This document shows positions 6,464-12,532 of a stretch of DNA of 12,532 bases, in pieces. The DNA is taken from assembly GCA_036351575.1 (NCBI GenBank), contig JAZBPJ010000028.1, forward strand, positions 1-12,532, written 5' to 3'. Below the pieces are notes generated by a model, which worked only from the letters and a program-made list of their open reading frames with translations, was not told the DNA's origin and did not search any database. Source of the stretch: JABDPF01 sp036351575. Its GTDB lineage: Bacteria > Pseudomonadota > Gammaproteobacteria > Xanthomonadales > SZUA-36. Positions within the stretch are counted from its first letter, which is position 1. Each line of letters starts with the position of its first letter. A program made the position numbers and the translations under genes.

Positions 6464-9072
6464 CTCAGGTAGATGACCCGCCCGGTGTAATCCTCGATGT
6501 ACTGCAGGTCATCGATCGGAAAGCCGTTCGGATTCAATTGCGGGCCGCGGTTCAACACGTTGTTGGCGCCCAGGGTAAAGGTGCCGAATCGTCCAAAGTC
6601 GTATCCGGCCGACACGTTGAACACGGACCAGTCATCGGTTTGCGCGTCGGCCCAGGGTACATACTGCGAAGCGGCATAATCCCAGTTCACGCTGGCGAAA
6701 GCACCGTTCAGATTCCAGCTCAGCAGGACATTGACGCGCCAGTCCGGATGCCAGATGGTGCCGGCAATATTCTCGATATCGTCCGACTCGAAACCCTGCT
6801 CCATTTCATACGTGATGTAGTGGGAGGCGAAGGCCTGCAGGCCGAATTCCCCCAGGCGAGTGCCGATCCCGCCGCTCAGCGCAAAGTCAACGGATTCATA
6901 CTGCATCGAAAACTTGCCGTTGCGGGGTTTGACCTCCACAAAATCTGCCCAGCCAAGCGCATTCCGGTGAACCCTGGGGTTGGTGCCGTCCGCATACCAG
7001 TCCAGTATGAGTTCGTCCTGTGTTCCCGGGTAAATATGGCGGTCGTTCAGTTCCAGCCAGAAATAGTTGATGCTGGCCTGCCAGCGGCCGGCAAACTGCC
7101 AGTCGGCGCCCAGCGAAAACGACTTCGAGGTCTCGGCTTCCAGGTCCGGGTTCGGGCCGAACGAGACCTCGACTGCCGAACGTGTGCAATCATCCTCGGC
7201 AATGCCGTTGAGCTGGCATCCGTACCAGTCGGTTGGCCAGCGGTAAGCAATATCCTCGGTACCGAACAGGTCGCTCAGGTTGGGCGCCCTGAACCCCTCG
7301 CCCCAGGACGCCTTGAAGCGCAGCGCATCGTAGCCGGGGATTCGCAAAACGGTTCCCACCCGGGGCGTGGTCGAGTTGCCAAAATCGGAATAGTCGTCGT
7401 AACGCACGGCCAGGTCGAACTCCCACCAATCGAACAGCGGAACGATGGCCTCGGCAAAAAGGGCCACGACATCTCGCTTGCCCCAGGCGGAACTGCCCGC
7501 CGACCCTCCGATCAACCCGGCCTCGGACTGCGCGTCCACCAGAGCCCGATAATCGATCTGGAAATATTCGCTGCCGACGTAGGCAGATACCGGTCCGGCA
7601 GGCATGTTGAACAGGTCGAACTGCATACCGGCAAACACCTTCTGCAGGTTCTGACGGTCGTCGTTCAGCGTCGTCGCTTTCATGTTGGCGACAAAGGGAT
7701 CGTAAGCGTCGACTTCGTTATGGAAGTTGTAGACGAGACCGGCCCAACTGAGATAGTAGTTGCCGATATTCTGGGAAACGTAATCGGAATAGCTGTAGTA
7801 AACCTCCCACCTCGCCGTTTCGCCCCAATCGCCGCGGGCGCCAAGATTTATGTCGGTGAGATAGTCTGTCACGGTGTCGTCGCGGTTGCCGATTTCCACG
7901 AAGCGGAACAAGCCCCAGTTAGCGCCGATATCGTTACGCGGATCGCCCGGTATCGGCGGCCCTTCGGCTGCCGGCGGGGCGTAGCGCCCGAACGATTCAA
8001 TCTGTGAAATCAATACATCGGCAAACAGTTCGACTGATTTGCCCAGTTCGTACCCGGCGCTGACGTAGCTGTTGACCCGCTCCAGACCCGCTCGGTTGGT
8101 CGAAACCAGCGCGTAGGCGTAGCCGCAGAAGAAACCGGCGCCGGGGCCCAGCATCGCCTCCGCCGAAATGATCCCGGTCCAACCGTCGCCTTCGGTGCAA
8201 TCGGCGCCCGGCGTCCAGTACCAAGTACTCTGGTCTTCCGGATCGTAGGGTATACCCCAATACCAATCGGGGTTTTCCAGCGTGTAGCCGTACGGGGAAA
8301 CCCCGATCGTCTCCTCCTCCCCCATGATGACGCCATCACCGTTGTAATCACCCCACCTCGCGCGGGTATATTCCCGGTCGGCATCATGGATCGGGTCGCG
8401 CTTGTCATACTCGAGGCTGAAGGTGATATGGCTGCGCTCTCCGCCAGCTCCGATCAGCAGCGAGGCGCTCTCCTCCGTGCCGTCGTCCTCGCTGCGGTCA
8501 CCGTAGCGGGCCTGGAGGGTCATGCCCTGGTAGTTCTTCTTCAAAATAACGTTGGTCACGCCGGCAACGGCGTCGGAGCCGTAAACGGCCGAGGCCCCGT
8601 CAGCGATGATTTCGATCCGGTCAACGGCCGCGTAAGGGATCATGTTCAGGTTGACCGTTCCACTGCCCCACAAGGACGGCGACCCCACCACACGCCGGCC
8701 GTTAAGCAGCACCAGGTTCCGCTCCGCACCTACCCCGCGCAGGTCCAGCGTCGCGTTGGACTGTGCCGACCAGCCCGAGTATTCCACTGCCGAACCAAAG
8801 GAATTGATCGGTGCGGAACGAAGCGCATCGGCGACGCTGATATCGCCGGAAAGCTGAATATCCTCGAGTTCGAACACGAGGACCTCCTGCGACCTCGTAT
8901 TGGTGGAGCGCTTGATCCGCGTACCGGTGACGATGACCTCTTCGATGATCATCGCGTCTTCGTCGTAGTCCGCTGTTTCTGCCCAGGAGGGGCTGAAGCA
9001 CATCGTGCCCAAGGCGGCGGAAAGGGCAAGACACAAGCGTTTGGGTGCGAGACCTGGATACGATTCGTACAT
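6445..9072 (-). CDS. TonB-dependent outer-membrane receptor
   Basis: An 875-residue outer-membrane protein. Residues 1-31 are a signal peptide (hydrophobic core, cleavage predicted after SPSWA). Then comes an EEVIVTGTRIKRS segment (44-56, TonB-box/plug start), a plug domain to about 165 with LRGVGAERNLVLLNGRRV and DGASAVYGSDAVAGVTNVI, and a beta-barrel of alternating aromatic strands ending YLSYRVEL. The terminal residue is Leu rather than the usual Phe/Trp. Plug and barrel import a scarce ligand (siderophore, vitamin, oligosaccharide or peptide) using TonB energy; the ligand is not evident. One long extracellular segment (residues about 235-316) is rich in Trp/Tyr, has Cys 292 and 316, and contains a canonical EF-hand-type loop (242-253). 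A second Cys pair lies at 619 and 629. ATG 9072 is fixed by GGGAGG 6 nt upstream; an open in-frame extension to 9330 is unlike protein and overlaps the regulator gene. Probably controlled by the neighbouring regulator. Confidence 0.94.
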   Translation of the reverse strand: MYESYPGLAPKRLCLALSAALGTMCFSPSWAETADYDEDAMIIEEVIVTGTRIKRSTNTRSQEVLVFELEDIQLSGDISVADALRSAPINSFGSAVEYSGWSAQSNATLDLRGVGAERNLVLLNGRRVVGSPSLWGSGTVNLNMIPYAAVDRIEIIADGASAVYGSDAVAGVTNVILKKNYQGMTLQARYGDRSEDDGTEESASLLIGAGGERSHITFSLEYDKRDPIHDADREYTRARWGDYNGDGVIMGEEETIGVSPYGYTLENPDWYWGIPYDPEDQSTWYWTPGADCTEGDGWTGIISAEAMLGPGAGFFCGYAYALVSTNRAGLERVNSYVSAGYELGKSVELFADVLISQIESFGRYAPPAAEGPPIPGDPRNDIGANWGLFRFVEIGNRDDTVTDYLTDINLGARGDWGETARWEVYYSYSDYVSQNIGNYYLSWAGLVYNFHNEVDAYDPFVANMKATTLNDDRQNLQKVFAGMQFDLFNMPAGPVSAYVGSEYFQIDYRALVDAQSEAGLIGGSAGSSAWGKRDVVALFAEAIVPLFDWWEFDLAVRYDDYSDFGNSTTPRVGTVLRIPGYDALRFKASWGEGFRAPNLSDLFGTEDIAYRWPTDWYGCQLNGIAEDDCTRSAVEVSFGPNPDLEAETSKSFSLGADWQFAGRWQASINYFWLELNDRHIYPGTQDELILDWYADGTNPRVHRNALGWADFVEVKPRNGKFSMQYESVDFALSGGIGTRLGEFGLQAFASHYITYEMEQGFESDDIENIAGTIWHPDWRVNVLLSWNLNGAFASVNWDYAASQYVPWADAQTDDWSVFNVSAGYDFGRFGTFTLGANNVLNRGPQLNPNGFPIDDLQYIEDYTGRVIYLSYRVEL

Positions 9073-9078
9073 CAATAA

Positions 9079-9084
9079 CCTCCC
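9079..9084 (-). promoter_or_regulatory. Ribosome binding site of the TonB-dependent receptor
   Basis: GGGAGG on the minus strand lies 6 nt before ATG 9072, and a signal peptide follows directly. This rejects the open extension up to 9330. Confidence 0.85.
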
Positions 9085-9100
9085 GCGCACGTCATCATCT

Positions 9101-9115
9101 GTGCGACTTTCGCAC
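9101..9115 (-). promoter_or_regulatory. Perfect 6-bp palindrome in the receptor leader
   Basis: GTGCGA (9101-9106) and TCGCAC (9110-9115) are inverted copies around a 3-base centre. On the minus strand an overlapping smaller pair, CACG-tatt-CGTG, competes with it. The site abuts the candidate -10 and has no T tract, so an operator or RNA hairpin is more likely than a terminator. Confidence 0.4.
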
Positions 9116-9143
9116 GAATACGTGTGAAGGCTCTCGCGATCAA
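9115..9143 (-). promoter_or_regulatory. Weak candidate promoter for the receptor gene
   Basis: TTGATC (9143-9138, 4/6) sits just after the stop codon of the regulator gene and is followed after 17 bp by TATTCG (9120-9115, 3/6). The poor -10 would fit a promoter needing an activator, but the gap is only 76 bp and read-through from the regulator gene is equally possible. Confidence 0.22.
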
Positions 9144-9148
9144 GGGCA

Positions 9149-11047
9149 CTATTCGCACTCGAAATCATCCGCGCCCAGTGGCCGGCAGAAATCGTTCCAG
9201 CCATACTCGCGAAAGTATTCTTCCATTCCCACCTTCCTGACCAGGTCCTTGAAACCGGGAAGGCGGCGCGTTCTGGCCTTCTCTGCGCTCCAGAAAAACC
9301 TGGGTAGCGGCGAGCGGTGCATGGCCGCAAGCGCCAGTTCGTGGTCGCCGTACCAGGCGGCCCATTGCTGGATCAGCTGGTCGTGGTCCCCGGTTTCGTC
9401 AAAAACCGTATGCATGTACGCCAGCGCAGCGTCGCGGTCACCCAGTGTCGTGGTCATCGCCTGGATGAACTCCCTGGACCGCGGCATGAATTCTTCCGCG
9501 CGCTCCAGCCAGGTCAGCAGCAGTTCACGATCGTCAACGGAATGCGCGACCAACATGCCATTGTGAACATTCCACTCCTTGAATCCGTCCAGTTGGAAAC
9601 TGCGCTCTGCTTCTGCGATTGCTTCTTCGGTGCGGCCATGACTGCTGTATATGGCCGCCAGGATCCGGCTCGCCGCCTGACCCCGGGGACTGTTCCGGCG
9701 GATACGTTCCAGGTGAACCAAAGCTTCCTCAAATCGGCCAACCTGGATCAGGAAACCGACCCAGCTGGACAACAGCACGAAATCGGAACTGGTCTCCAGG
9801 CCTGCGCCCCTGTCCATAAGTTGCTCTATTTCTGACCAATTCCAGTTCACATACATGATGACGACGCTGAGATGCCTGAGGCCCTGAATTTCCGGCTCGA
9901 TCGACCGGGCTCGCTGCGCAGCCTCCTCAGCCAGCGCCATCCAATCGGTATCGTCCATGTTCTCGCGGATAGAGCTGGTATTCACGTACAAGCCCGCCAG
10001 GTTGAACCAGGCATAGGCATACTCAGGATCGAGTTCAAGCGCGCGCTTCACGCGGTCGATCGCGTTGAGCATCGATTCAGGCGTGGCTTCACGGTAATAA
10101 TCCCTGGCCAGCATCACCAGTTCGTAGGCCTCGACGTTGTCCGTCCCGCCGGGCATGGCGCCCAGTTCGCCGACCTGAAGCCTGACGCTGAGCGCGGTGG
10201 CGACGGCTTCGGCGATTTCAGTCTGTATGTCGAAAATATCCGCGCGCGGGCGGTCGTACTGCTTGGACCAGGCATGAAAACCGTTTTCGGCTTCAATCAG
10301 CTGCGCCGTGATGCGCAGGCCCTCCTCGTCCCTGCGAACGCTGCCTTCGAGCAGGTACTCAACGCCCAGTGCTTCACCGATTTGCCGCATATCCTCGTTG
10401 CGGCCCTTGAAGCGATAGGCCGAGGTCCTTCCCGCCACGTGCAGGCCGTTCAGCTGCGCCAGGCGGTTGGTCAGTTCCTCGGTCAGGCCGTCCGCGTACC
10501 AGCCCTGGTCCTGGTGCTCGCTGATATCCACGAAAGGCAAAACGGCCAGTGATCTCGACCCCTGGTCCCTCGCGGAAGACGGGACTTCTTCCGATCCCGG
10601 GTAAAAACGGACCAGTACAAAACCCATGAGAAGAACAATGAGCACCAGGACGATCGGCCGAATACCTGGGCGGTCGGCGCGAACGGGCGCAGCGCCATCA
10701 AGCGGCCTGCTCGCTTTTCCATTGATTGTCTCTAACGGAACCACGGTGGGCAGCAGGCGGAATCCGACCTTGGGGATCGTTTCGATGAAGCTTGGTTCGC
10801 GCGCCGAGTCACCCAGGGCCTTGCGCAGTTCCACGATGCACTGCGTCAAAGCGTCATCGGTCACCGCGCTTCCCGGCCAGACGGTGTCGAACAGCTCTTC
10901 TCGCGGAACGACGTCGCCCTCGGCCAGCGCAAGATGCTCCAGGACAGCCATGGCTTTTGGCGTGATGTGCACGACGCTATCACCCTGCTCGATGCAATCA
11001 AGCCGGGGTCGGACAAGCCAGTTGCCAAGCTTGAAATCGGTCTGCAT
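9149..11047 (-). CDS. CadC-like membrane regulator: winged helix, one transmembrane segment, TolB-like and TPR domains
   Basis: A 632-residue protein. Residues about 4-98 form an OmpR/PhoB-type winged helix (ITPKAMAVLEHLALAEGDVV, then the recognition region DALTQCIVELRKALGD and the wing FIETIPKVGFRLL). Residues about 130-148 are a single membrane helix (IVLVLIVLLMGFVLV). Residues about 165-285 form a TolB/FlgO-like alpha/beta domain (SLAVLPFVDIS, WYADGLTEELTNRLA, YLLEGSVRR), and the rest is helical TPR-type repeats (for example AIDRVKRALELDPEYAYAWFNL). By the CadC model the N-terminus binds DNA in the cytoplasm while the C-terminal part senses something in the periplasm. There is no receiver domain, so it is a one-component system. 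ATG 11047 is preferred (AAGGA 8 nt upstream) over GTG 11068. It lies 76 bp upstream of the receptor gene on the same strand and is divergent from the beta-helix gene, so both are candidate targets. The signal sensed is unknown. Confidence 0.93.
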   Translation of the reverse strand: MQTDFKLGNWLVRPRLDCIEQGDSVVHITPKAMAVLEHLALAEGDVVPREELFDTVWPGSAVTDDALTQCIVELRKALGDSAREPSFIETIPKVGFRLLPTVVPLETINGKASRPLDGAAPVRADRPGIRPIVLVLIVLLMGFVLVRFYPGSEEVPSSARDQGSRSLAVLPFVDISEHQDQGWYADGLTEELTNRLAQLNGLHVAGRTSAYRFKGRNEDMRQIGEALGVEYLLEGSVRRDEEGLRITAQLIEAENGFHAWSKQYDRPRADIFDIQTEIAEAVATALSVRLQVGELGAMPGGTDNVEAYELVMLARDYYREATPESMLNAIDRVKRALELDPEYAYAWFNLAGLYVNTSSIRENMDDTDWMALAEEAAQRARSIEPEIQGLRHLSVVIMYVNWNWSEIEQLMDRGAGLETSSDFVLLSSWVGFLIQVGRFEEALVHLERIRRNSPRGQAASRILAAIYSSHGRTEEAIAEAERSFQLDGFKEWNVHNGMLVAHSVDDRELLLTWLERAEEFMPRSREFIQAMTTTLGDRDAALAYMHTVFDETGDHDQLIQQWAAWYGDHELALAAMHRSPLPRFFWSAEKARTRRLPGFKDLVRKVGMEEYFREYGWNDFCRPLGADDFECE

Positions 11048-11055
11048 GACCGTTG

Positions 11056-11061
11056 TCCTTC
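11056..11061 (-). promoter_or_regulatory. Ribosome binding site of the winged-helix/TPR regulator
   Basis: GAAGGA on the minus strand is 8 nt before ATG 11047. It lies downstream of the alternative GTG 11068, which has no properly spaced site, so the ATG is the better start. Confidence 0.7.
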
Positions 11062-11074
11062 GATTCACCCTTTT

Positions 11075-11190
11075 CGGCTTAATGATACAGGAATCCGGGT
11101 TGGGACCCTCGAGACCTCAAATGCCCGTCTGAAGCCATTTCCAGGCCCTGCTCGGATTTCTCTCGGTTTTCGCTCGGGACAATTAAGCCG
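11075..11190. promoter_or_regulatory. Pair of inverted 9-bp sites in the divergent regulator/beta-helix region
   Basis: CGGCTTAAT (11075-11083) recurs as ATTAAGCCG (11182-11190), an exact inverted copy 98 bp away, inside the 241-bp gap between the two divergent genes. One copy touches the candidate -10 of the regulator gene. Paired sites facing the two genes would suit a shared operator, but a 9-bp match in this much sequence could be chance. Apart from this and the ribosome sites I see no other feature in the gap and no strong + strand promoter. Confidence 0.25.
11082..11087 (-). promoter_or_regulatory. Candidate -10 element of the regulator gene
   Basis: TATCAT on the minus strand matches the -10 consensus at 5 of 6 positions and would place transcription start near 11075, about 28 nt before the start codon. 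No good -35 lies 16-18 bp upstream. It overlaps the 9-bp sequence that recurs inverted at 11182-11190. Confidence 0.25.
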
Positions 11191-11288
11191 CGGCCACATA
11201 GCGTTACTTGTACAGCCACCCTCTTTCGCATCATGCCAGGGACGGATATCAACAGGGTGCCTGACAACGGCCCCTGAGGAGAATACAA

Positions 11289-12269
11289 ATGAACAGATTA
11301 GGAAAAGTCATGATACTGTCCCTGCCCGTCCTGATGCTGGCAGGAGGCAACGCGCTGGCCAAGTCGACATCGATCGATCGGTGCGGTATCGAGATCGTCG
11401 AACCCGGAAACTACAAACTGGTCAAGGACCTTGACTGCCCCGGAAGTGGCATCTGGATAGTGAGCTCTGACGTTTCGCTTGACCTGAAAGGCCACTCGAT
11501 CAGCTGTTCGGATACAGACAACGGCATGGTGGGCGCCGTAATCGCCTTGAGCTGGGCCGAACCGCTGAAAAACGTGACGATACGAAACGGCCAGGTATCC
11601 AACTGCCACGACGGGGTCACCCTGATCAACGTCGAAGATTCAAAGGTCACGAGGATCGCCGCCAGCGGCAACGTCACCTACGGCGGGCCCTACAGTGAAG
11701 GCACCGGCATCACTGTGTTCATGGGCGGCAACAACGTGATTACACACAATGAACTGTTCGGCAATGAGAGCCATGGTCTGGGTGTGTGGTACAGCGATGG
11801 GAACGTGTTCAAACACAACACCATGAGGGGCAACGGCAACGAAGCTATCTGGTTTATCGCCGGCAGCGATTCGCTGATCATGTGCAACGATATTTACGGA
11901 AACGCCGACGGCATTGCCATGCAGTATTACAGCGACGGCAACCTGCTGCAGGGCAACCATATCGCCGACAATTACTTTGGCGGAATCTGGATGTTCAGCC
12001 AGCTATATGATCCCGACCCCTCGACTTGGGACGATATTCCCTCTGCCAACACCGTGAGAATGAATATTGTCGAGAACAACGGTATGGGCGACCTGTTCGA
12101 GGCTTATTACGTTGCGCCTCCGGTAGACATGATTTTCCCCGACCCCGAAGGCACTTGTCATAACACCTGGCAGAAAAACCGTTACGGTTTTGCGATGGCC
12201 GCCCCCGGCTGCGTTCCCGAACCTTTCGACCTTGAAGAAGTATGCGCATTGGGGGAGGACGACGATTGA
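11289..12269 (+). CDS. Secreted right-handed parallel beta-helix protein (NosD/pectate-lyase-like fold)
   Basis: A 326-residue protein. Residues 1-24 are a Sec signal peptide (MNRLGK, hydrophobic core, cleavage after NALA). Residues about 45-265 show repeated short turns typical of right-handed beta-helices: SLDLKGHSISC, NVTIRNGQVSNC, GITVFMGGNNVITHNELFGN, GLGVWYSDGNVFKHNTMRGN, GIAMQYYSDGNLLQGNHIADN, GGIWMF. The Asn-rich turn ladder is usual for NosD/PbH1 proteins. Eight cysteines follow the signal peptide (32, 50, 73, 106, 199, 290, 308, 319), consistent with disulfides in an exported protein. The C-terminus is acidic (CALGEDDD). No lipobox or catalytic set can be picked by eye, so polysaccharide lyase, epimerase or pure binding roles are all open. 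ATG 11289 has an ideal GAGGAG 7 nt upstream. It is transcribed away from the regulator and ends 21 bp before a strong terminator. Confidence 0.9.
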   Translation: MNRLGKVMILSLPVLMLAGGNALAKSTSIDRCGIEIVEPGNYKLVKDLDCPGSGIWIVSSDVSLDLKGHSISCSDTDNGMVGAVIALSWAEPLKNVTIRNGQVSNCHDGVTLINVEDSKVTRIAASGNVTYGGPYSEGTGITVFMGGNNVITHNELFGNESHGLGVWYSDGNVFKHNTMRGNGNEAIWFIAGSDSLIMCNDIYGNADGIAMQYYSDGNLLQGNHIADNYFGGIWMFSQLYDPDPSTWDDIPSANTVRMNIVENNGMGDLFEAYYVAPPVDMIFPDPEGTCHNTWQKNRYGFAMAAPGCVPEPFDLEEVCALGEDDD

Positions 12270-12290
12270 ATAAGGGATAAGTCGTGTCCG

Positions 12291-12316
12291 AAAAACCCCG
12301 CCCCGGCGGGGTTTTT
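12291..12316. terminator. Intrinsic terminator after the beta-helix gene
   Basis: AAAAACCCCGC (12291-12301) pairs with GCGGGGTTTTT (12306-12316) around CCCG, an 11-bp stem with a T tract on each strand. It lies 21 bp after the beta-helix stop codon and can work in both directions. Confidence 0.93.
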
Positions 12317-12329
12317 CTTGCCATGTCCA

Positions 12330-12349
12330 AATCGGCAGTCCTGCCGATT
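12330..12349. repeat. 9-bp inverted repeat (hairpin)
   Basis: AATCGGCAG and CTGCCGATT are perfect inverted copies around TC. There is no adjacent T tract. It belongs to a run of hairpins in the non-coding right end, together with a smaller one, GCAGC-TTC-GCTGC, at 12362-12374. Confidence 0.6.
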
Positions 12350-12410
12350 AGTCGAACCCGCGCAGCTTCGCTGCCATGTGCTCTCAACCCCGCCTTTCCG
12401 TAAGAAACAA

Positions 12411-12435
12411 AAAAGCCCGCACAAGGCGGGCTTTT
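12411..12435 (-). terminator. Second intrinsic terminator, stronger on the minus strand
   Basis: AAAAGCCCGC (12411-12420) pairs with GCGGGCTTTT (12426-12435) around ACAAG. Read on the minus strand the stem is followed by TTTTTTGTTTC, on the plus strand by TTTTCTGTTT, so the minus-strand direction is slightly better. No gene inside the window feeds it from the right, which implies a minus-strand transcript from at or beyond the right edge. Confidence 0.85.
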
Positions 12436-12442
12436 CTGTTTC

Positions 12443-12453
12443 TGGCGGAGAGG
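12443..12453 (-). other. 11-nt sequence resembling a tRNA-Ser 3' end
   Basis: On the minus strand this reads CCTCTCCGCCA, the typical acceptor strand, discriminator G and CCA of many bacterial tRNA-Ser genes. It is followed 7 nt later by the terminator at 12435-12411, just as after a tRNA gene. However, no T-arm motif precedes it and no matching 5' acceptor (GGAGAGG) lies in the remaining bases, so a complete tRNA is not present. It may be a remnant, an attachment-site half, or chance. Confidence 0.25.
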
Positions 12454-12457
12454 GGCG

Positions 12458-12501
12458 TTGCGTGTCGCTATACACGCAAATCATGCAGTCGCGAAGCGAC
12501 T
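12458..12501. repeat. Two adjacent hairpins in the non-coding right end
   Basis: TTGCGTGT and ACACGCAA (12458-12465, 12472-12479) form an 8-bp stem with a 6-base loop. AGTCGC-GAA-GCGACT (12487-12501) forms a 6-bp stem with a 3-base loop. With the inverted repeats at 12330-12374 they make a dense, gene-free, hairpin-rich segment that could be a dispersed REP-like repeat. Beyond 12501 I see nothing recognisable. Confidence 0.5.
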
Positions 12502-12532
12502 CTTGTTGAGTGTGAAGGGGGTGGGATTGTCC

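Noticed and set aside
6538..8007. 489-codon open frame antisense to the TonB-dependent receptor
   Set aside because: It has no motif, signal or ribosome site of note, and the opposite strand encodes a complete receptor.
9073..9330. 86-residue N-terminal extension of the TonB-dependent receptor
   Set aside because: It overlaps the regulator gene, is unlike protein in composition, and would bury the signal peptide; ATG 9072 has a strong ribosome site.
11079..11288. 69-codon minus-strand frame in the divergent regulator/beta-helix gap
   Set aside because: No ribosome site or recognisable content, and it spans the expected promoter region of two divergent genes.
12182..12484. 100-codon minus-strand open frame across the right-end hairpins
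   Set aside because: It runs through two terminators and several hairpins, overlaps the beta-helix gene end, and has Cys/Arg/Ser-rich composition unlike a real protein.
12443..12532. A complete tRNA-Ser gene on the minus strand
   Set aside because: Only the 3' acceptor-like sequence is present. There is no GGTTCGAATCC-type T arm, no anticodon arm and no GGAGAGG 5' strand.

Overview
The window (about 62% G+C by eye, dense genes, clear Shine-Dalgarno sites) looks like the chromosome of a gammaproteobacterium, probably an environmental one rich in TonB-dependent receptors. This rests on a GacA/UvrY-type response regulator, a KefF/KefC-type potassium efflux pair closely resembling the enterobacterial proteins, and a TonB-dependent receptor next to a CadC-like winged-helix/TPR regulator. 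The taxonomic call is inference.

Layout, left to right. (1) 1-188 is the 3' end of a + strand gene whose Gln/Lys/Pro-rich tail is encoded by perfect 18-bp tandem repeats. A bidirectional terminator (208-237) separates it from a convergent GacA/UvrY-like regulator (238-873, -). (2) 989-2614 (-) is a CPA2 cation/proton antiporter with an RCK (TrkA-N) domain. It is divergent from a + strand operon: a CNNM/CorC-like DUF21-CBS protein (2806-3909), a KefF/KefG-like flavodoxin-fold protein (3906-4511, 4-bp overlap) and KefC (4514-6463, 2-nt gap). The 191-bp divergent region holds a 43-codon open frame with a good ribosome binding site that could be a leader peptide. (3) 6445-9072 (-) is a TonB-dependent receptor, overlapping kefC tail to tail by 19 bp. 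Upstream on the same strand is a membrane-anchored winged-helix regulator with a periplasmic TolB-like/TPR sensor part (9149-11047). (4) 11289-12269 (+) is a secreted right-handed beta-helix protein, divergent from the regulator and ending in a strong terminator. (5) 12317-12532 has no convincing gene; it holds a cluster of hairpins, a second terminator and an 11-nt sequence resembling a tRNA-Ser 3' end.

How the parts may work together. The left half is a cation-homeostasis island: two different CPA2 antiporters, a Kef ancillary protein and a putative divalent-cation efflux protein, consistent with K+/H+ and Mg2+/Co2+ handling under osmotic, alkaline or electrophile stress. The right half looks like an uptake/secretion module: an inner-membrane one-component regulator, an outer-membrane importer and an exported beta-helix protein. 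The receptor carries a textbook EF-hand-type loop inside a Trp- and Cys-containing extracellular segment, which is the most distinctive protein feature in the window. I found no CRISPR array, insertion sequence, complete tRNA or rRNA, and no clearly novel defence-type system.
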